Shown here: positions 6,129 through 12,974 of the stretch, piece by piece
Layout of the letters: each line of letters begins with the position of its first letter
Numbering within the stretch: the stretch's first letter is position 1
From: DASTQL01 sp035462845
GTDB lineage: Bacteria; Actinomycetota; Actinomycetes; Jiangellales; Jiangellaceae
Direction: 5' to 3'
NCBI GenBank assembly: GCA_035462845.1
Contig: DATHTV010000104.1
Span: forward strand, 1-12,974
DNA length: 12,974 bases
Program-made: the position numbers and the translations under genes
The notes under the pieces: model-generated
Told to the model about the DNA's origin: nothing
The model's database searches: none
What the model saw: the letters and a program-made list of their open reading frames with translations, nothing else

Positions 6129-6215
6129 TGGTGCGCGAGGGGGGAGTTGAACCCCCACACCCTTTCGGGTACACGGACCTGAACCGTGCGCGTCTGCCTG
6201 TTCCGCCACTCGCGC
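6129..6215 (-). tRNA. tRNA-Leu (anticodon CAG), CCA end encoded
   Basis: Read on the minus strand, the sequence folds as a class II tRNA. The acceptor stem GCGCGAG pairs with CTCGCGC, with discriminator A and an encoded CCA (6131-6129). The anticodon stem CACGG/CCGTG encloses the loop TTCAGGT, giving anticodon CAG, which reads CUG, a leading leucine codon in GC-rich genomes. The long variable arm has stem ACCC/GGGT with loop GAAA, which is typical of Leu. The T arm is GGGGG TTCAACT CCCCC. It is a single tRNA, not part of a cluster. A TAGCCT resembling a -10 lies at 6255-6250, about 35 bp upstream of the mature 5' end, which suggests its own promoter firing away from fhaA. Confidence 0.96.
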
Positions 6216-6456
6216 GCGTCCGGCGCCGCGGGGCACCGGAAGCCGGGAAAGGCTAACACGGGGCGAGCGGCGCCCCGACCGGCGTGAGCGGCGCCCGCGC
6301 GGATGACCGGAGCCCCACGGCACGGGGTGCAGCGATCGGTGTGCACCCGGTGGCTACGATCGGGGGTCGATCGACCGGCAGGGTGACCGAGGCCCCGTAC
6401 ACGCATCGCCGTTCCCACCGCCCACGCTGCGGGACCGGCGCCGAGAGGAGGAGGCC
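6216..6456. promoter_or_regulatory. Divergent promoter region between tRNA-Leu and the fhaA operon
   Basis: On the plus strand TACGAT at 6355-6360 in the context GGCTACGAT is a good actinobacterial -10, about 97 bp before the fhaA start; no clear -35 matches it. On the minus strand TAGCCT at 6255-6250 may serve the tRNA. CGGGGCG (6259-6265) and CGCCCCG (6271-6277) form a 7-bp stem with a 5-nt loop. GAGCGGCGCCC is repeated exactly at 6265-6275 and 6286-6296, a 21-bp period. No coding frame is convincing here. The fhaA ribosome binding site is GAGGAGGAGG (6444-6453). Confidence 0.45.
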
Positions 6457-7173
6457 GTGGGAGTGCTCCAGCGCTTCGAGCGCCGCCTCGAGGGACTCGT
6501 GTCCGGCGCCTTCGCCCGCGCCTTCAAGTCCGAGGTCAAGCCGGTCGAGATCGCCGCCGCGCTGCAGCGCGAGCTGGACAACAACGCGCAGGTCGTCAGC
6601 CGCGAGCGGTCCCTGGTCCCCAACGACTTCGTCGTCGAGCTGGGCCCGCACGACTACGACCGGCTGGGCCCGTACGAGCAGACGCTGGCGGCCGAGCTGG
6701 TGGAGCTGGTGCACGAGCACGCCGACGTGCAGCACTACGCCTTCCCCGGCCCGGTCGCGGTGGCGCTCGAGGAGCAGGAGGACCTGGGGACCGGACAGTT
6801 CCGGGTCCGCAGCACCGTCAAGGCCGGCGTGGACCGTGGCCGCCAGTACTCCCCGAGCCAGACCGCCGAACGACGCGCCGCGGCGTTCATCGTGGTCAAC
6901 GGCAGCCAGCACGCCGTCCTGCCTCCCGGACTGGTGATCGGTCGCGGCGCCGAGAGCGACCTGCGCATCGACGACCCAGGCATCTCCCGCCGGCACGCGG
7001 AGATCCGCGTCCACGGCGACGGTCCCGACGCGCAGGTCGTCATCGTCGACCTGGGGTCGACGAACGGCACGGTCGTCGACGGCGTCCGCATCACCCAGGC
7101 ACCGCTGTCCGACGGCTCGCGGATCGTGCTCGGCTCCACCGTCGTCGACGTCCACCGCCGGGCGCGCGGGTGA
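6457..7173 (+). CDS. fhaA: FhaA: DUF3662 plus FHA domain protein, short-linker form
   Basis: This 238-residue cytoplasmic phosphothreonine reader is the first gene of the cell-wall/kinase operon. Residues 1 to about 122 form the DUF3662 domain (opening GVLQRFERRLEGLV), a probable protein-interaction module. A linker of only about 20 residues follows. Residues about 143-236 form the FHA domain, with Gly162-Arg163, Ser177, His180 and STNG (201-204) for phospho-Thr binding. In mycobacteria FhaA binds the phosphorylated pseudokinase domain of MviN (MurJ) and PknB, linking kinase signalling to lipid II export. The M. tuberculosis protein carries a Gly/Pro/Tyr/Gln-rich linker of about 300 residues that is missing here. 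GTG 6457 is the start, next to a strong GA-rich ribosome binding site. Thirteen bases separate it from fhaB. Confidence 0.93.
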   Translation: MGVLQRFERRLEGLVSGAFARAFKSEVKPVEIAAALQRELDNNAQVVSRERSLVPNDFVVELGPHDYDRLGPYEQTLAAELVELVHEHADVQHYAFPGPVAVALEEQEDLGTGQFRVRSTVKAGVDRGRQYSPSQTAERRAAAFIVVNGSQHAVLPPGLVIGRGAESDLRIDDPGISRRHAEIRVHGDGPDAQVVIVDLGSTNGTVVDGVRITQAPLSDGSRIVLGSTVVDVHRRARG

Positions 7174-7186
7174 GGCGGGTGAGCCG

Positions 7187-7648
7187 GTGTCCGAGCTGAC
7201 GCTGACCGTCATCAAGCTCGGCTTCCTGGTCGTGCTCTGGCTGCTGGTGCTGTCCGTCACGTCCGCGGTCCGGGCCGACCTCTTCGGCGTACGACCGGGG
7301 CGCGCGGCCCGCGAACCCGCGGCCAAGCCGGTCAAGCAGCCCAAGCCGACCCGGACGGTCCCGACCCGGGTCGTCGTCGTCGACGGCCCGGCCAAGAACG
7401 CCGTGGTGGCCCTCGGCGAGGCACCGGTGACCGTCGGCCGCAGCCCGGACTGCACGCTCCCCGTCGACGACGAGTACGTGTCGACCCGGCACGCCCGGCT
7501 CGTCCCCCGCGACGGTCAGTGGTTCGTCGAGGACCTCGGCTCGACCAACGGCACGTACATCGGCAACGAGCGGATCACCCGCGCCGTCGCCGTGGGTCCC
7601 AAGAGCCGGGTCCGGTTGGGCAAGACGATCCTCGAGCTCCGGAAGTAG
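7187..7648 (+). CDS. fhaB: FhaB (FipA-type): membrane-anchored FHA protein
   Basis: This 153-residue protein has one N-terminal membrane helix (about 8-28) followed by a basic, Pro/Lys-rich linker (about 35-60). A C-terminal FHA domain (about 62-150) has Gly84-Arg85, Ser99, Arg101-His102 and GSTNG (118-122), all residues needed for phospho-Thr binding. Mycobacterial FhaB/FipA connects PknA/PknB signalling to FtsZ and FtsQ at the septum; a similar role at the division or growth site is inferred by synteny. GTG 7187 is chosen because the hydrophobic N-terminus begins right after it and it follows fhaA by 13 bp, though the ribosome binding site is weak. The pstP gene starts 8 bp after its stop. 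Confidence 0.93.
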   Translation: MSELTLTVIKLGFLVVLWLLVLSVTSAVRADLFGVRPGRAAREPAAKPVKQPKPTRTVPTRVVVVDGPAKNAVVALGEAPVTVGRSPDCTLPVDDEYVSTRHARLVPRDGQWFVEDLGSTNGTYIGNERITRAVAVGPKSRVRLGKTILELRK

Positions 7649-7656
7649 CCGCGCGG

Positions 7657-9192
7657 ATGCCCCTGACCCTCCGGTACGTCGCGCGGTCCGACGTCGGGCT
7701 CGTGCGCGAGGGCAACGAGGACTCCGGCTACGCCGGGCCCCGCGTCCTGGTCGTCGCCGACGGCATGGGCGGGCACGCCGCGGGTGAGGTGGCCAGCGCC
7801 GCCACGGTCGAGGAGATCGTCCGGCTGGAGGGATCGCTGCCGGCCGCCGGGCCGCGGGACCCCGCGCAGCCGGACCAGGCTGAGGACGGTCTCGCTCAGG
7901 AGGCCGCCCCTGCCGCGAAGGCAGCACACGCCGCCCAGGCGGCACAGGACGCCCTGGCCGCCGCGGTGCACGGCGCCAACGACCGGATCCGCAGCCTGGT
8001 CGAGGAGGACCCGCGCCGCGAGGGCATGGGCACCACGGTCACCGCCGCGCTGTGGACCGGCGAGCAGCTCGTCCTCGCGCACGTCGGCGACAGCCGGGCC
8101 TACCTGCTGCGGGACGGTGAGCTCTCCCAGGTCACCCACGACCACACCTTCGTCCAGTCCCTCGTCGACGAGGGACGCATCACCGAGGACGAGGCGGGCG
8201 TGCACCCGGCCCGGTCGCTGCTGCTGCGGGCGCTGACCGGCTCCGGCGAGGTCGAGCCGGACCTCGTCGTGGTCGACGTAAGGGCCGGCGACCGGGTCCT
8301 GCTGTGCAGCGACGGGCTCTCCGGCGTCGTCCGCTTCGCCACGATCGGGGAGGTGCTCGCGGGCAGCGAGAACCTCGAGGAGGCGGCCGACCGGCTGGTC
8401 GAGCTGGCCCTCAAGGGCGGTGCGCCGGACAACGTCACCTGCGTCGTCGCGGACCTCGTCGAGCAGTCCGACCCGCCGGCGTCCGCGCAGAGCGACCCGG
8501 TGCTCGTGGGCGCCGCGGCCGGCCCCACCGAGCGGCGCAGCGACACCGGCCGGCTCGACCGGGTCGCGCCCGCCGCAGCGAGCGCCCGCGAGCGCGGCGA
8601 GCGCACGATCACCGACGACGACCCCGAGGCGTTGCGATACGCCCCCCGGCCACCGCGGCGGTTCATCTGGCTGCGCCGGCTCGCCGTGCTCGCGGTGGTC
8701 GGCGCGATCCTCTACGTGGGGCTGCGGCTCGTGTCGTCGTGGGTCGGAGAGCAGTACTACGTCGGCGACGAGGCCGGCGACGTGGCGGTCTTCCAGGGGC
8801 TCAGCCAGGAGGTCGGCCCCGTCCGGCTCTCCGAGCTGTACGAGGTCGCCGACGGGCTGCCGGTCGAGGCACTGCCCAGCATCTACCAGGAGCAGGTCGC
8901 CGAGAGCATCGCCGCCGACGACCTCGGGGACGCGCGGCGGATCGTGACCCGGCTCCGCCGGGAGGCCTGCGCCGCCCACCCTCCGGCGACACCCGAGCCG
9001 ACGGTGCCGCCCACGCCCGCGGTGACGCCGGACCCGGCGGGCACCCCCCTCCCCACCGTCGCCCCGGCACCCGAGCCCGGCGTGGCGACGGCGCCGCAGC
9101 CCACCCCGGTGGCGCCGGCCCCGACCCCGACGCCGTCACCCACCCCGACGCCGGGGTTCCCGGGCCTGGACTGCGAGGAGGTGAGCAGGTGA
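7657..9192 (+). CDS. pstP: PstP: PP2C-type Ser/Thr protein phosphatase
   Basis: This 511-residue membrane-anchored PPM phosphatase reverses PknB phosphorylation. The catalytic domain spans about 4-268, with metal and catalytic motifs NED (20-22), DGMGGH (35-40), GMGTTVTAAL (from about 123), Asp145 in GDSRAYLLR, Asp219 in CSDGLSG and Asp258 in DNVT. An Ala/Gln-rich insertion at about 66-100 is longer than the matching stretch of the M. tuberculosis enzyme. One membrane helix lies at about 337-357, followed by an extracytoplasmic region of about 90 residues and a Pro/Thr-rich tail (about 446-506) ending with an acidic Cys-containing segment. ATG 7657 begins 8 bp after fhaB; the open frame upstream is inside fhaB. 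Its stop overlaps the next start (GTGA), and the last codons carry that gene's GAGGAGG ribosome binding site. Confidence 0.95.
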   Translation: MPLTLRYVARSDVGLVREGNEDSGYAGPRVLVVADGMGGHAAGEVASAATVEEIVRLEGSLPAAGPRDPAQPDQAEDGLAQEAAPAAKAAHAAQAAQDALAAAVHGANDRIRSLVEEDPRREGMGTTVTAALWTGEQLVLAHVGDSRAYLLRDGELSQVTHDHTFVQSLVDEGRITEDEAGVHPARSLLLRALTGSGEVEPDLVVVDVRAGDRVLLCSDGLSGVVRFATIGEVLAGSENLEEAADRLVELALKGGAPDNVTCVVADLVEQSDPPASAQSDPVLVGAAAGPTERRSDTGRLDRVAPAAASARERGERTITDDDPEALRYAPRPPRRFIWLRRLAVLAVVGAILYVGLRLVSSWVGEQYYVGDEAGDVAVFQGLSQEVGPVRLSELYEVADGLPVEALPSIYQEQVAESIAADDLGDARRIVTRLRREACAAHPPATPEPTVPPTPAVTPDPAGTPLPTVAPAPEPGVATAPQPTPVAPAPTPTPSPTPTPGFPGLDCEEVSR

Positions 9193-10583
9193 GCGACGAC
9201 GCCACCCCGCCGCTCGCCCCCCGCCAGGGCCGCGGCCTCGAGCTGGCCCTGCTGCTCTTCGCGGTCGGCATCTCGGTCGCCGCCTACGTGTCCGTCGACA
9301 TCGGCGCGCTCGGGCGGGTCCCCCCGAACGCCCTCGCCTACTTCGGCGGCCTGGCCGCCCTGGCGGGCATCGCCCACCTGGTGGTGCGGTTCCTCGCCCC
9401 GTACGCCGACCCGACGCTGCTGCCCCTCGTGGTGACGCTCAACGGCCTGGGCCTGGCGATGATCCACCGGATCGACCTGGCCGGGGCCACCGAGGAGGAG
9501 CTGGCGAGCGGGGTCATCGACGGCGCGGCGGCCCCCTCGCAGCTCACCTGGATGGTGGTCGGGGTGGCGCTGTTCGTGGCCGTGCTGGTGCTGGTCCGCG
9601 ACTACCGCGTGCTGGCCCGGTTCACGTACACGGCCGGCTTCCTCGGGCTCTTCCTCCTGCTGCTGCCGCTCGTGCCCGGGCTGGGCCGCGAGATCAACGG
9701 CGCGCAGATCTGGATCCGGCTCGGCCCGTTCTCGTTCCAGCCCGGCGAGGCGGCCAAGATCGTGCTGATCATCGCGTTCGCGGGCTACCTCGTCCACACC
9801 CGCGACGCGCTGGCGCTGGCCGGCCGGCGGGTGCTCGGCGTCGACCTCCCGCGCGCCCGGGACCTGGGCCCGATCCTGGTCGTCTGGGTGACCGCGCTGG
9901 CGATCCTCGTCTTCCAGCGGGACCTCGGGCCGTCGCTCCTCCTCTTCGGCATCTTCGTGCTGATGATCTACATCGCCACCGAGCGGGTCTCGTGGCTGGT
10001 GCTCGGTGCGCTGCTCGCCGTGGTCGGCGGGCTGGCGGCCAACGCGCTGTTCTCCCACGTCCAGGTCCGCGTCGAGGCGTGGCTGGACCCCTTCGCCGAC
10101 ACCGACCGCTTCTACCAGGTGGTGCAGTCGCTGTACGGGCTCGCGTACGGCGGGCTGGTCGGGACCGGCCTCGGCCAGGGCCGCCCGGACCTCGTGCCGT
10201 TCGCCCAGAGCGACTTCATCGTCGCGGCGCTGGGCGAGGAGCTCGGCCTCACCGGCCTGATGGCGATCATCCTGGCGTACGGGCTGCTGGCCGCCCGCGG
10301 CCTGCGGACCGCCCTGGTGCAGCGCGACCCGTTCGGCAAGCTGCTGGCGGCCGGTCTCGCGATCAGCCTGGCGCTCCAGGTCTTCATCGTGGTGGGCGGG
10401 GTCACCAAACTCATCCCGCTCACCGGCCTCACCACCCCGTTCCTGTCGCAGGGCGGGTCGTCGCTGGTGATGAACTGGGTGCTCGTCGCGCTCCTCGTCC
10501 GGATCAGCGACGCGACGCGGCGCCCGGCGCCGCCCGCCCCGCCGCCCACCGACGAGGCCGTCACGCAGGTGGTGCGGCTGTGA
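9189..10583 (+). CDS. rodA: SEDS-family peptidoglycan glycosyltransferase (RodA/FtsW)
   Basis: This 464-residue polytopic protein polymerises lipid II into glycan strands together with the class B PBP encoded next. At least ten hydrophobic segments are visible. SEDS signatures are FQPGEAAKIVLII, QRDLGPSLLLFGIF, the loop FAQSDFIVAALGEELGLTG and the C-terminal LTTPFLSQGGSSLVMNW. Asp342 in that loop corresponds to the essential Asp262 of E. coli RodA. The start is GTG 9189, in a 4-nt GTGA overlap with pstP, with GAGGAGG (9175-9181) seven bases upstream; the longer open frame to the left is antisense-like shadow coding within pstP. Operon position, as in M. tuberculosis, points to RodA (elongation or growth) rather than FtsW of the dcw cluster. 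A Pro-rich cytoplasmic tail precedes the stop. Confidence 0.94.
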   Translation: MSDDATPPLAPRQGRGLELALLLFAVGISVAAYVSVDIGALGRVPPNALAYFGGLAALAGIAHLVVRFLAPYADPTLLPLVVTLNGLGLAMIHRIDLAGATEEELASGVIDGAAAPSQLTWMVVGVALFVAVLVLVRDYRVLARFTYTAGFLGLFLLLLPLVPGLGREINGAQIWIRLGPFSFQPGEAAKIVLIIAFAGYLVHTRDALALAGRRVLGVDLPRARDLGPILVVWVTALAILVFQRDLGPSLLLFGIFVLMIYIATERVSWLVLGALLAVVGGLAANALFSHVQVRVEAWLDPFADTDRFYQVVQSLYGLAYGGLVGTGLGQGRPDLVPFAQSDFIVAALGEELGLTGLMAIILAYGLLAARGLRTALVQRDPFGKLLAAGLAISLALQVFIVVGGVTKLIPLTGLTTPFLSQGGSSLVMNWVLVALLVRISDATRRPAPPAPPPTDEAVTQVVRL

Positions 10584-12028
10584 ACACCCCGCTGCGCCGC
10601 GTCTCCGTCGGCTTCATGCTGCTCTTCTTCGCGCTGCTGGCCAACGTCACTTATGTGCAGGCGTTCCGGGCCGACGAGCTCAACGGCCGCCAGGACAACC
10701 GCCGGGTGGTGCTCGACGAGTACTCGCGCGAGCGCGGGCCGATCATCGTCGCCGACACGCCGGTGGCCCGGTCGGTGAGTACCGACGACGAGTTCGAGTA
10801 CCTGCGGCAGTACCCGGAGGGGCCGCTCTACGCCCACACCACCGGCTACTACTCCTTCCTGTTCGGCCGGTCCGCCATCGAGCGCTCGGAGAACGACGTG
10901 CTCGCGGGCACCGACGACCGGCTCTTCGTCCGGCGCCTCGTCGACCTGGTCACCGGCCGCGAGCAGCGCGGCGGCAGCGTCAAGCTCACGATCGACCCGG
11001 CCGCGCAGCGCGCCGCGTACGACGGCCTGGGCAGCCAGAAGGGCGCCGTCGTGGCGATCGACCCCACGACCGGCGCGATCCTGGCGATGGCGAGCACGCC
11101 GACGTACGACCCGAACCCGCTGGCCAGCCACTCCGTCGCGGAGCAGCAGGCCGCCTGGGACACCCTGACCGCGGACCCGAACCGGCCGATGCTCAACCGC
11201 GCCATCGCGCAGACCCTTCCGCCCGGCTCGGTCTTCAAGATCGTGACCTCCGCGGCGGCGCTGGAGTCCGGGCGCTACACCCCCGAGTCGGTGGTCCCCG
11301 GACCGGCGGAGTACCAGCTGCCGCAGTCGACGCGGACGCTGCCCAACCAGAACGGCCAGGCCTGCGGACCGGACGGCCAGACGACGCTCACCAACGCGCT
11401 GCGCATCTCGTGCAACACCGCCTTCGCCTACCTGGGCAACGACCTCGGCGCCGACGCGCTGCAGGAGCAGGCCGAGCGCTTCGGCTACAACAGCCAGCCG
11501 CTCCCCGAGATGAACGCCGCCACCAGCGTCTTCCCGGACGACCTGGACGACCCGCAGACCGCGCTCGCGGCCATCGGGCAGTTCGACGTCCGCGCGACCC
11601 CGCTCGAGATCGCGATGACCTCGGCGGCCGTCGCGAACCGCGGCGTACTCATGCGCCCGTACCTCGTCCAGGAGATCCTCGGGCCCGACCTGGCGGTCAT
11701 CGACGAGACGCAGCCCAGCGAGCTCTCCCAGGCCACGTCCGCCGAGACCGCCCGAGACCTCACCGCGATGATGGTCGAGGTCGTGGAGAACGGGACCGGC
11801 GGCAACGCCGCGATCCCAGGGGTGCCCGTGGCCGGCAAGACGGGCACCGCTCAGAGCGCTGCCGACCGCCCGCCGTACGCCTGGTTCACGTCCTTCGCAC
11901 CGGCGGACGACCCGCGGGTCGCCGTCGCGGTGGTCATCGAGGAGGCGGGCGAGAACACCGACATCTCGGGCGGCCGGCTGGCGGCGCCGATCGCCCGGGC
12001 CGTGATGGAAGCGGTGCTGGGCTCGTGA
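10580..12028 (+). CDS. pbpA: PbpA: class B penicillin-binding protein (transpeptidase)
   Basis: This 482-residue protein cross-links peptidoglycan outside the membrane. It has an N-terminal membrane anchor (about 8-28), a short dimerisation region with the RGPI segment typical of class B PBPs, and a transpeptidase domain from about 135. Its catalytic motifs are Ser217-V-F-Lys220, Ser277-C-Asn279 and Lys420-T-Gly422. The spacing is close to that of M. tuberculosis PbpA, which is phosphorylated by PknB and required for proper septation. GTG 10580 overlaps the rodA stop by 4 nt (GTGA), with AGGTGG about 7 bases upstream, so translation is likely coupled and the SEDS-PBP pair is made together. 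The open frame extends left to 9992 only as a shadow of rodA. It is followed by a 73-bp gap before pknB. Confidence 0.96.
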   Translation: MNTPLRRVSVGFMLLFFALLANVTYVQAFRADELNGRQDNRRVVLDEYSRERGPIIVADTPVARSVSTDDEFEYLRQYPEGPLYAHTTGYYSFLFGRSAIERSENDVLAGTDDRLFVRRLVDLVTGREQRGGSVKLTIDPAAQRAAYDGLGSQKGAVVAIDPTTGAILAMASTPTYDPNPLASHSVAEQQAAWDTLTADPNRPMLNRAIAQTLPPGSVFKIVTSAAALESGRYTPESVVPGPAEYQLPQSTRTLPNQNGQACGPDGQTTLTNALRISCNTAFAYLGNDLGADALQEQAERFGYNSQPLPEMNAATSVFPDDLDDPQTALAAIGQFDVRATPLEIAMTSAAVANRGVLMRPYLVQEILGPDLAVIDETQPSELSQATSAETARDLTAMMVEVVENGTGGNAAIPGVPVAGKTGTAQSAADRPPYAWFTSFAPADDPRVAVAVVIEEAGENTDISGGRLAAPIARAVMEAVLGS

Positions 12029-12101
12029 GTCGATCGGGTGGCGACGGGATGGCGCGCACCGGCACCTGCCGGGGCGTCGAGGCAGCAGGGAAGGGCCAGG
12101 G

Positions 12102-12974
12102 ATGAGCGAGCTTCGAGTGCTCGGAGACCGCTACGAGCTCGGCGAGGTGATCGGCCGCGGCGGGATGGCCGAGGTGCGCCGCGGGCGGGACAGCCGCCTG
12201 GGCCGCACCGTGGCGATCAAGATGCTGCGCGTCGACCACGCGAGCGACCCCACCTTCCAGGCCCGGTTCCGTCGCGAGGCCCAGTCGGCCGCCTCGCTCA
12301 ACCACCGGACGATCGTCGCCGTGTACGACAGCGGCGAGGACATGCTGGGCGGCGCGCGGGTGCCGTACATCGTCATGGAGTATGTCGAGGGCCGCACGCT
12401 CCGCGAGCTGATCAAGGACCGGGCACGGTTCACGCCCGAGCGGGCCATCGAGATCACCGAAGGCATCCTCGAGGCGCTCGAGTACAGCCACCGGGCCGGC
12501 ATCGTGCACCGCGACATCAAGCCCGGCAACGTCATGCTCACCACCGCGGGCGATGTCAAGGTCATGGACTTCGGGATCGCCCGCTCGCTGGCCGACGAGG
12601 GGCTGACCCTCACCCAGACCGCGGCCGTCGTCGGCACCGCTCAGTACATCTCGCCGGAGCAGGCGCGCGGCGAGGCGGCCGACGCCCGCAGTGACCTGTA
12701 CGCCGTGGGCTGCGTCCTCTATGAGCTCCTCACCGGCCGGCCGCCCTTCGTGGGCGACTCGCTCGTCTCGGTCGCGGTCTCGCACGTCCGGGAGATGCCG
12801 ACGCCACCGTCGGCGCACGACCCGTCCATCACGCCGGACCTCGACGCCGTCGTGATGAAGGCGCTCGCCAAGGACCGGCTCGAGCGCTACCAGAGCGCGC
12901 AGGAGATGCGCGACGTCCTCCGCCGCGTCGCCGCCGGCCTGCCCGTGGCGGCCGGGTCGGAGGCCACCACCGCG
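12102..12974 (+). CDS. pknB: PknB: PASTA-type Ser/Thr protein kinase, catalytic domain (partial, 3' end outside the window)
   Basis: The 291 codons present cover the N-terminal cytoplasmic kinase domain. The glycine loop is GRGGMAEV (18-25), the ATP lysine Lys40, the helix C glutamate Glu59, the catalytic loop HRDIKPGN (136-143, Asp138), and DFG 156-158. The activation loop has Thr171 and Thr173 in TQTAAVVGTAQY, and SPEQARG follows at 184-190. These key residues (Lys40, Asp138, Asp156, Thr171, Thr173) have the same numbers as in M. tuberculosis PknB, and Thr171/Thr173 are the known autophosphorylation sites removed by PstP. A juxtamembrane region starts near 280; the expected membrane helix and extracellular PASTA repeats lie beyond the edge. 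ATG 12102 has AGGGAAGGG (12087-12095) upstream. It directly follows pbpA, the place pknA normally holds. Confidence 0.95.
   Translation, partial: MSELRVLGDRYELGEVIGRGGMAEVRRGRDSRLGRTVAIKMLRVDHASDPTFQARFRREAQSAASLNHRTIVAVYDSGEDMLGGARVPYIVMEYVEGRTLRELIKDRARFTPERAIEITEGILEALEYSHRAGIVHRDIKPGNVMLTTAGDVKVMDFGIARSLADEGLTLTQTAAVVGTAQYISPEQARGEAADARSDLYAVGCVLYELLTGRPPFVGDSLVSVAVSHVREMPTPPSAHDPSITPDLDAVVMKALAKDRLERYQSAQEMRDVLRRVAAGLPVAAGSEATTA

Noticed and set aside
9000..9170. Tandem repeat or mobile element suggested by repeated CCGACGCC/CACCCCGAC units.
   Set aside because: It is the codon-level result of the Pro/Thr-rich PstP tail, not an independent DNA repeat.
7516..10058. Long minus-strand open frames opposite fhaB, pstP and rodA.
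   Set aside because: Their composition is Arg/Asp/Gly/Gln-rich with no domain, and the plus-strand genes have full motif sets. They are antisense shadows.

Overview
The window is chromosomal DNA from a high-GC actinomycete. The evidence is strong GC bias at third codon positions, frequent GTG starts, an Lsr2-type fragment, an HNH endonuclease remnant of the DUF222-linked kind, and above all the actinobacterial cell-wall and Ser/Thr-phosphorylation operon. The genus cannot be fixed from the sequence alone. Most of the window is conserved core genome. No CRISPR array, insertion sequence, phage or defence module is visible.

Left part (1-2715). Positions 1-364 hold two decayed fragments that abut: an Lsr2-like domain without a start codon (minus strand) and the C-terminal end of an HNH endonuclease (plus strand). 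A complete single-domain cupin gene follows (499-984, plus). Three minus-strand genes run towards it. In transcription order they are a cytoplasmic molybdopterin-dependent oxidoreductase (2116-2715), an FAD/NAD(P)H ferredoxin-reductase-type protein (1379-2119) and a small zinc-ribbon DUF6510 protein (1050-1379). The last two junctions overlap by a few bases, so the three form one redox operon: the reductase probably feeds electrons to, or takes them from, the Mo enzyme.

Middle part (2716-6456). A 184-bp divergent intergenic region containing a perfect palindrome separates this operon from a large YfhO-like membrane protein gene (2900-5116, plus). A class II glutamine amidotransferase-like gene follows (5166-5996, plus). 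A tRNA-Leu(CAG) gene lies on the minus strand (6129-6215), converging on the amidotransferase across a stem-loop.

Right part (6457-12974, all plus). This is the operon fhaA - fhaB - pstP - rodA/ftsW - pbpA - pknB, with pknB running off the window end. PknB phosphorylates Thr residues, PstP removes the phosphates, and the FHA proteins bind phospho-Thr. The SEDS glycosyltransferase and class B PBP polymerise and cross-link peptidoglycan. Two junctions (pstP/rodA and rodA/pbpA) are 4-nt GTGA overlaps with good Shine-Dalgarno sequences. The unusual points are that no pknA gene lies between pbpA and pknB, and that FhaA lacks the long low-complexity linker known from mycobacteria. The kinase keeps exactly the M. 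tuberculosis PknB numbering of its key residues (K40, D138, D156, T171, T173).
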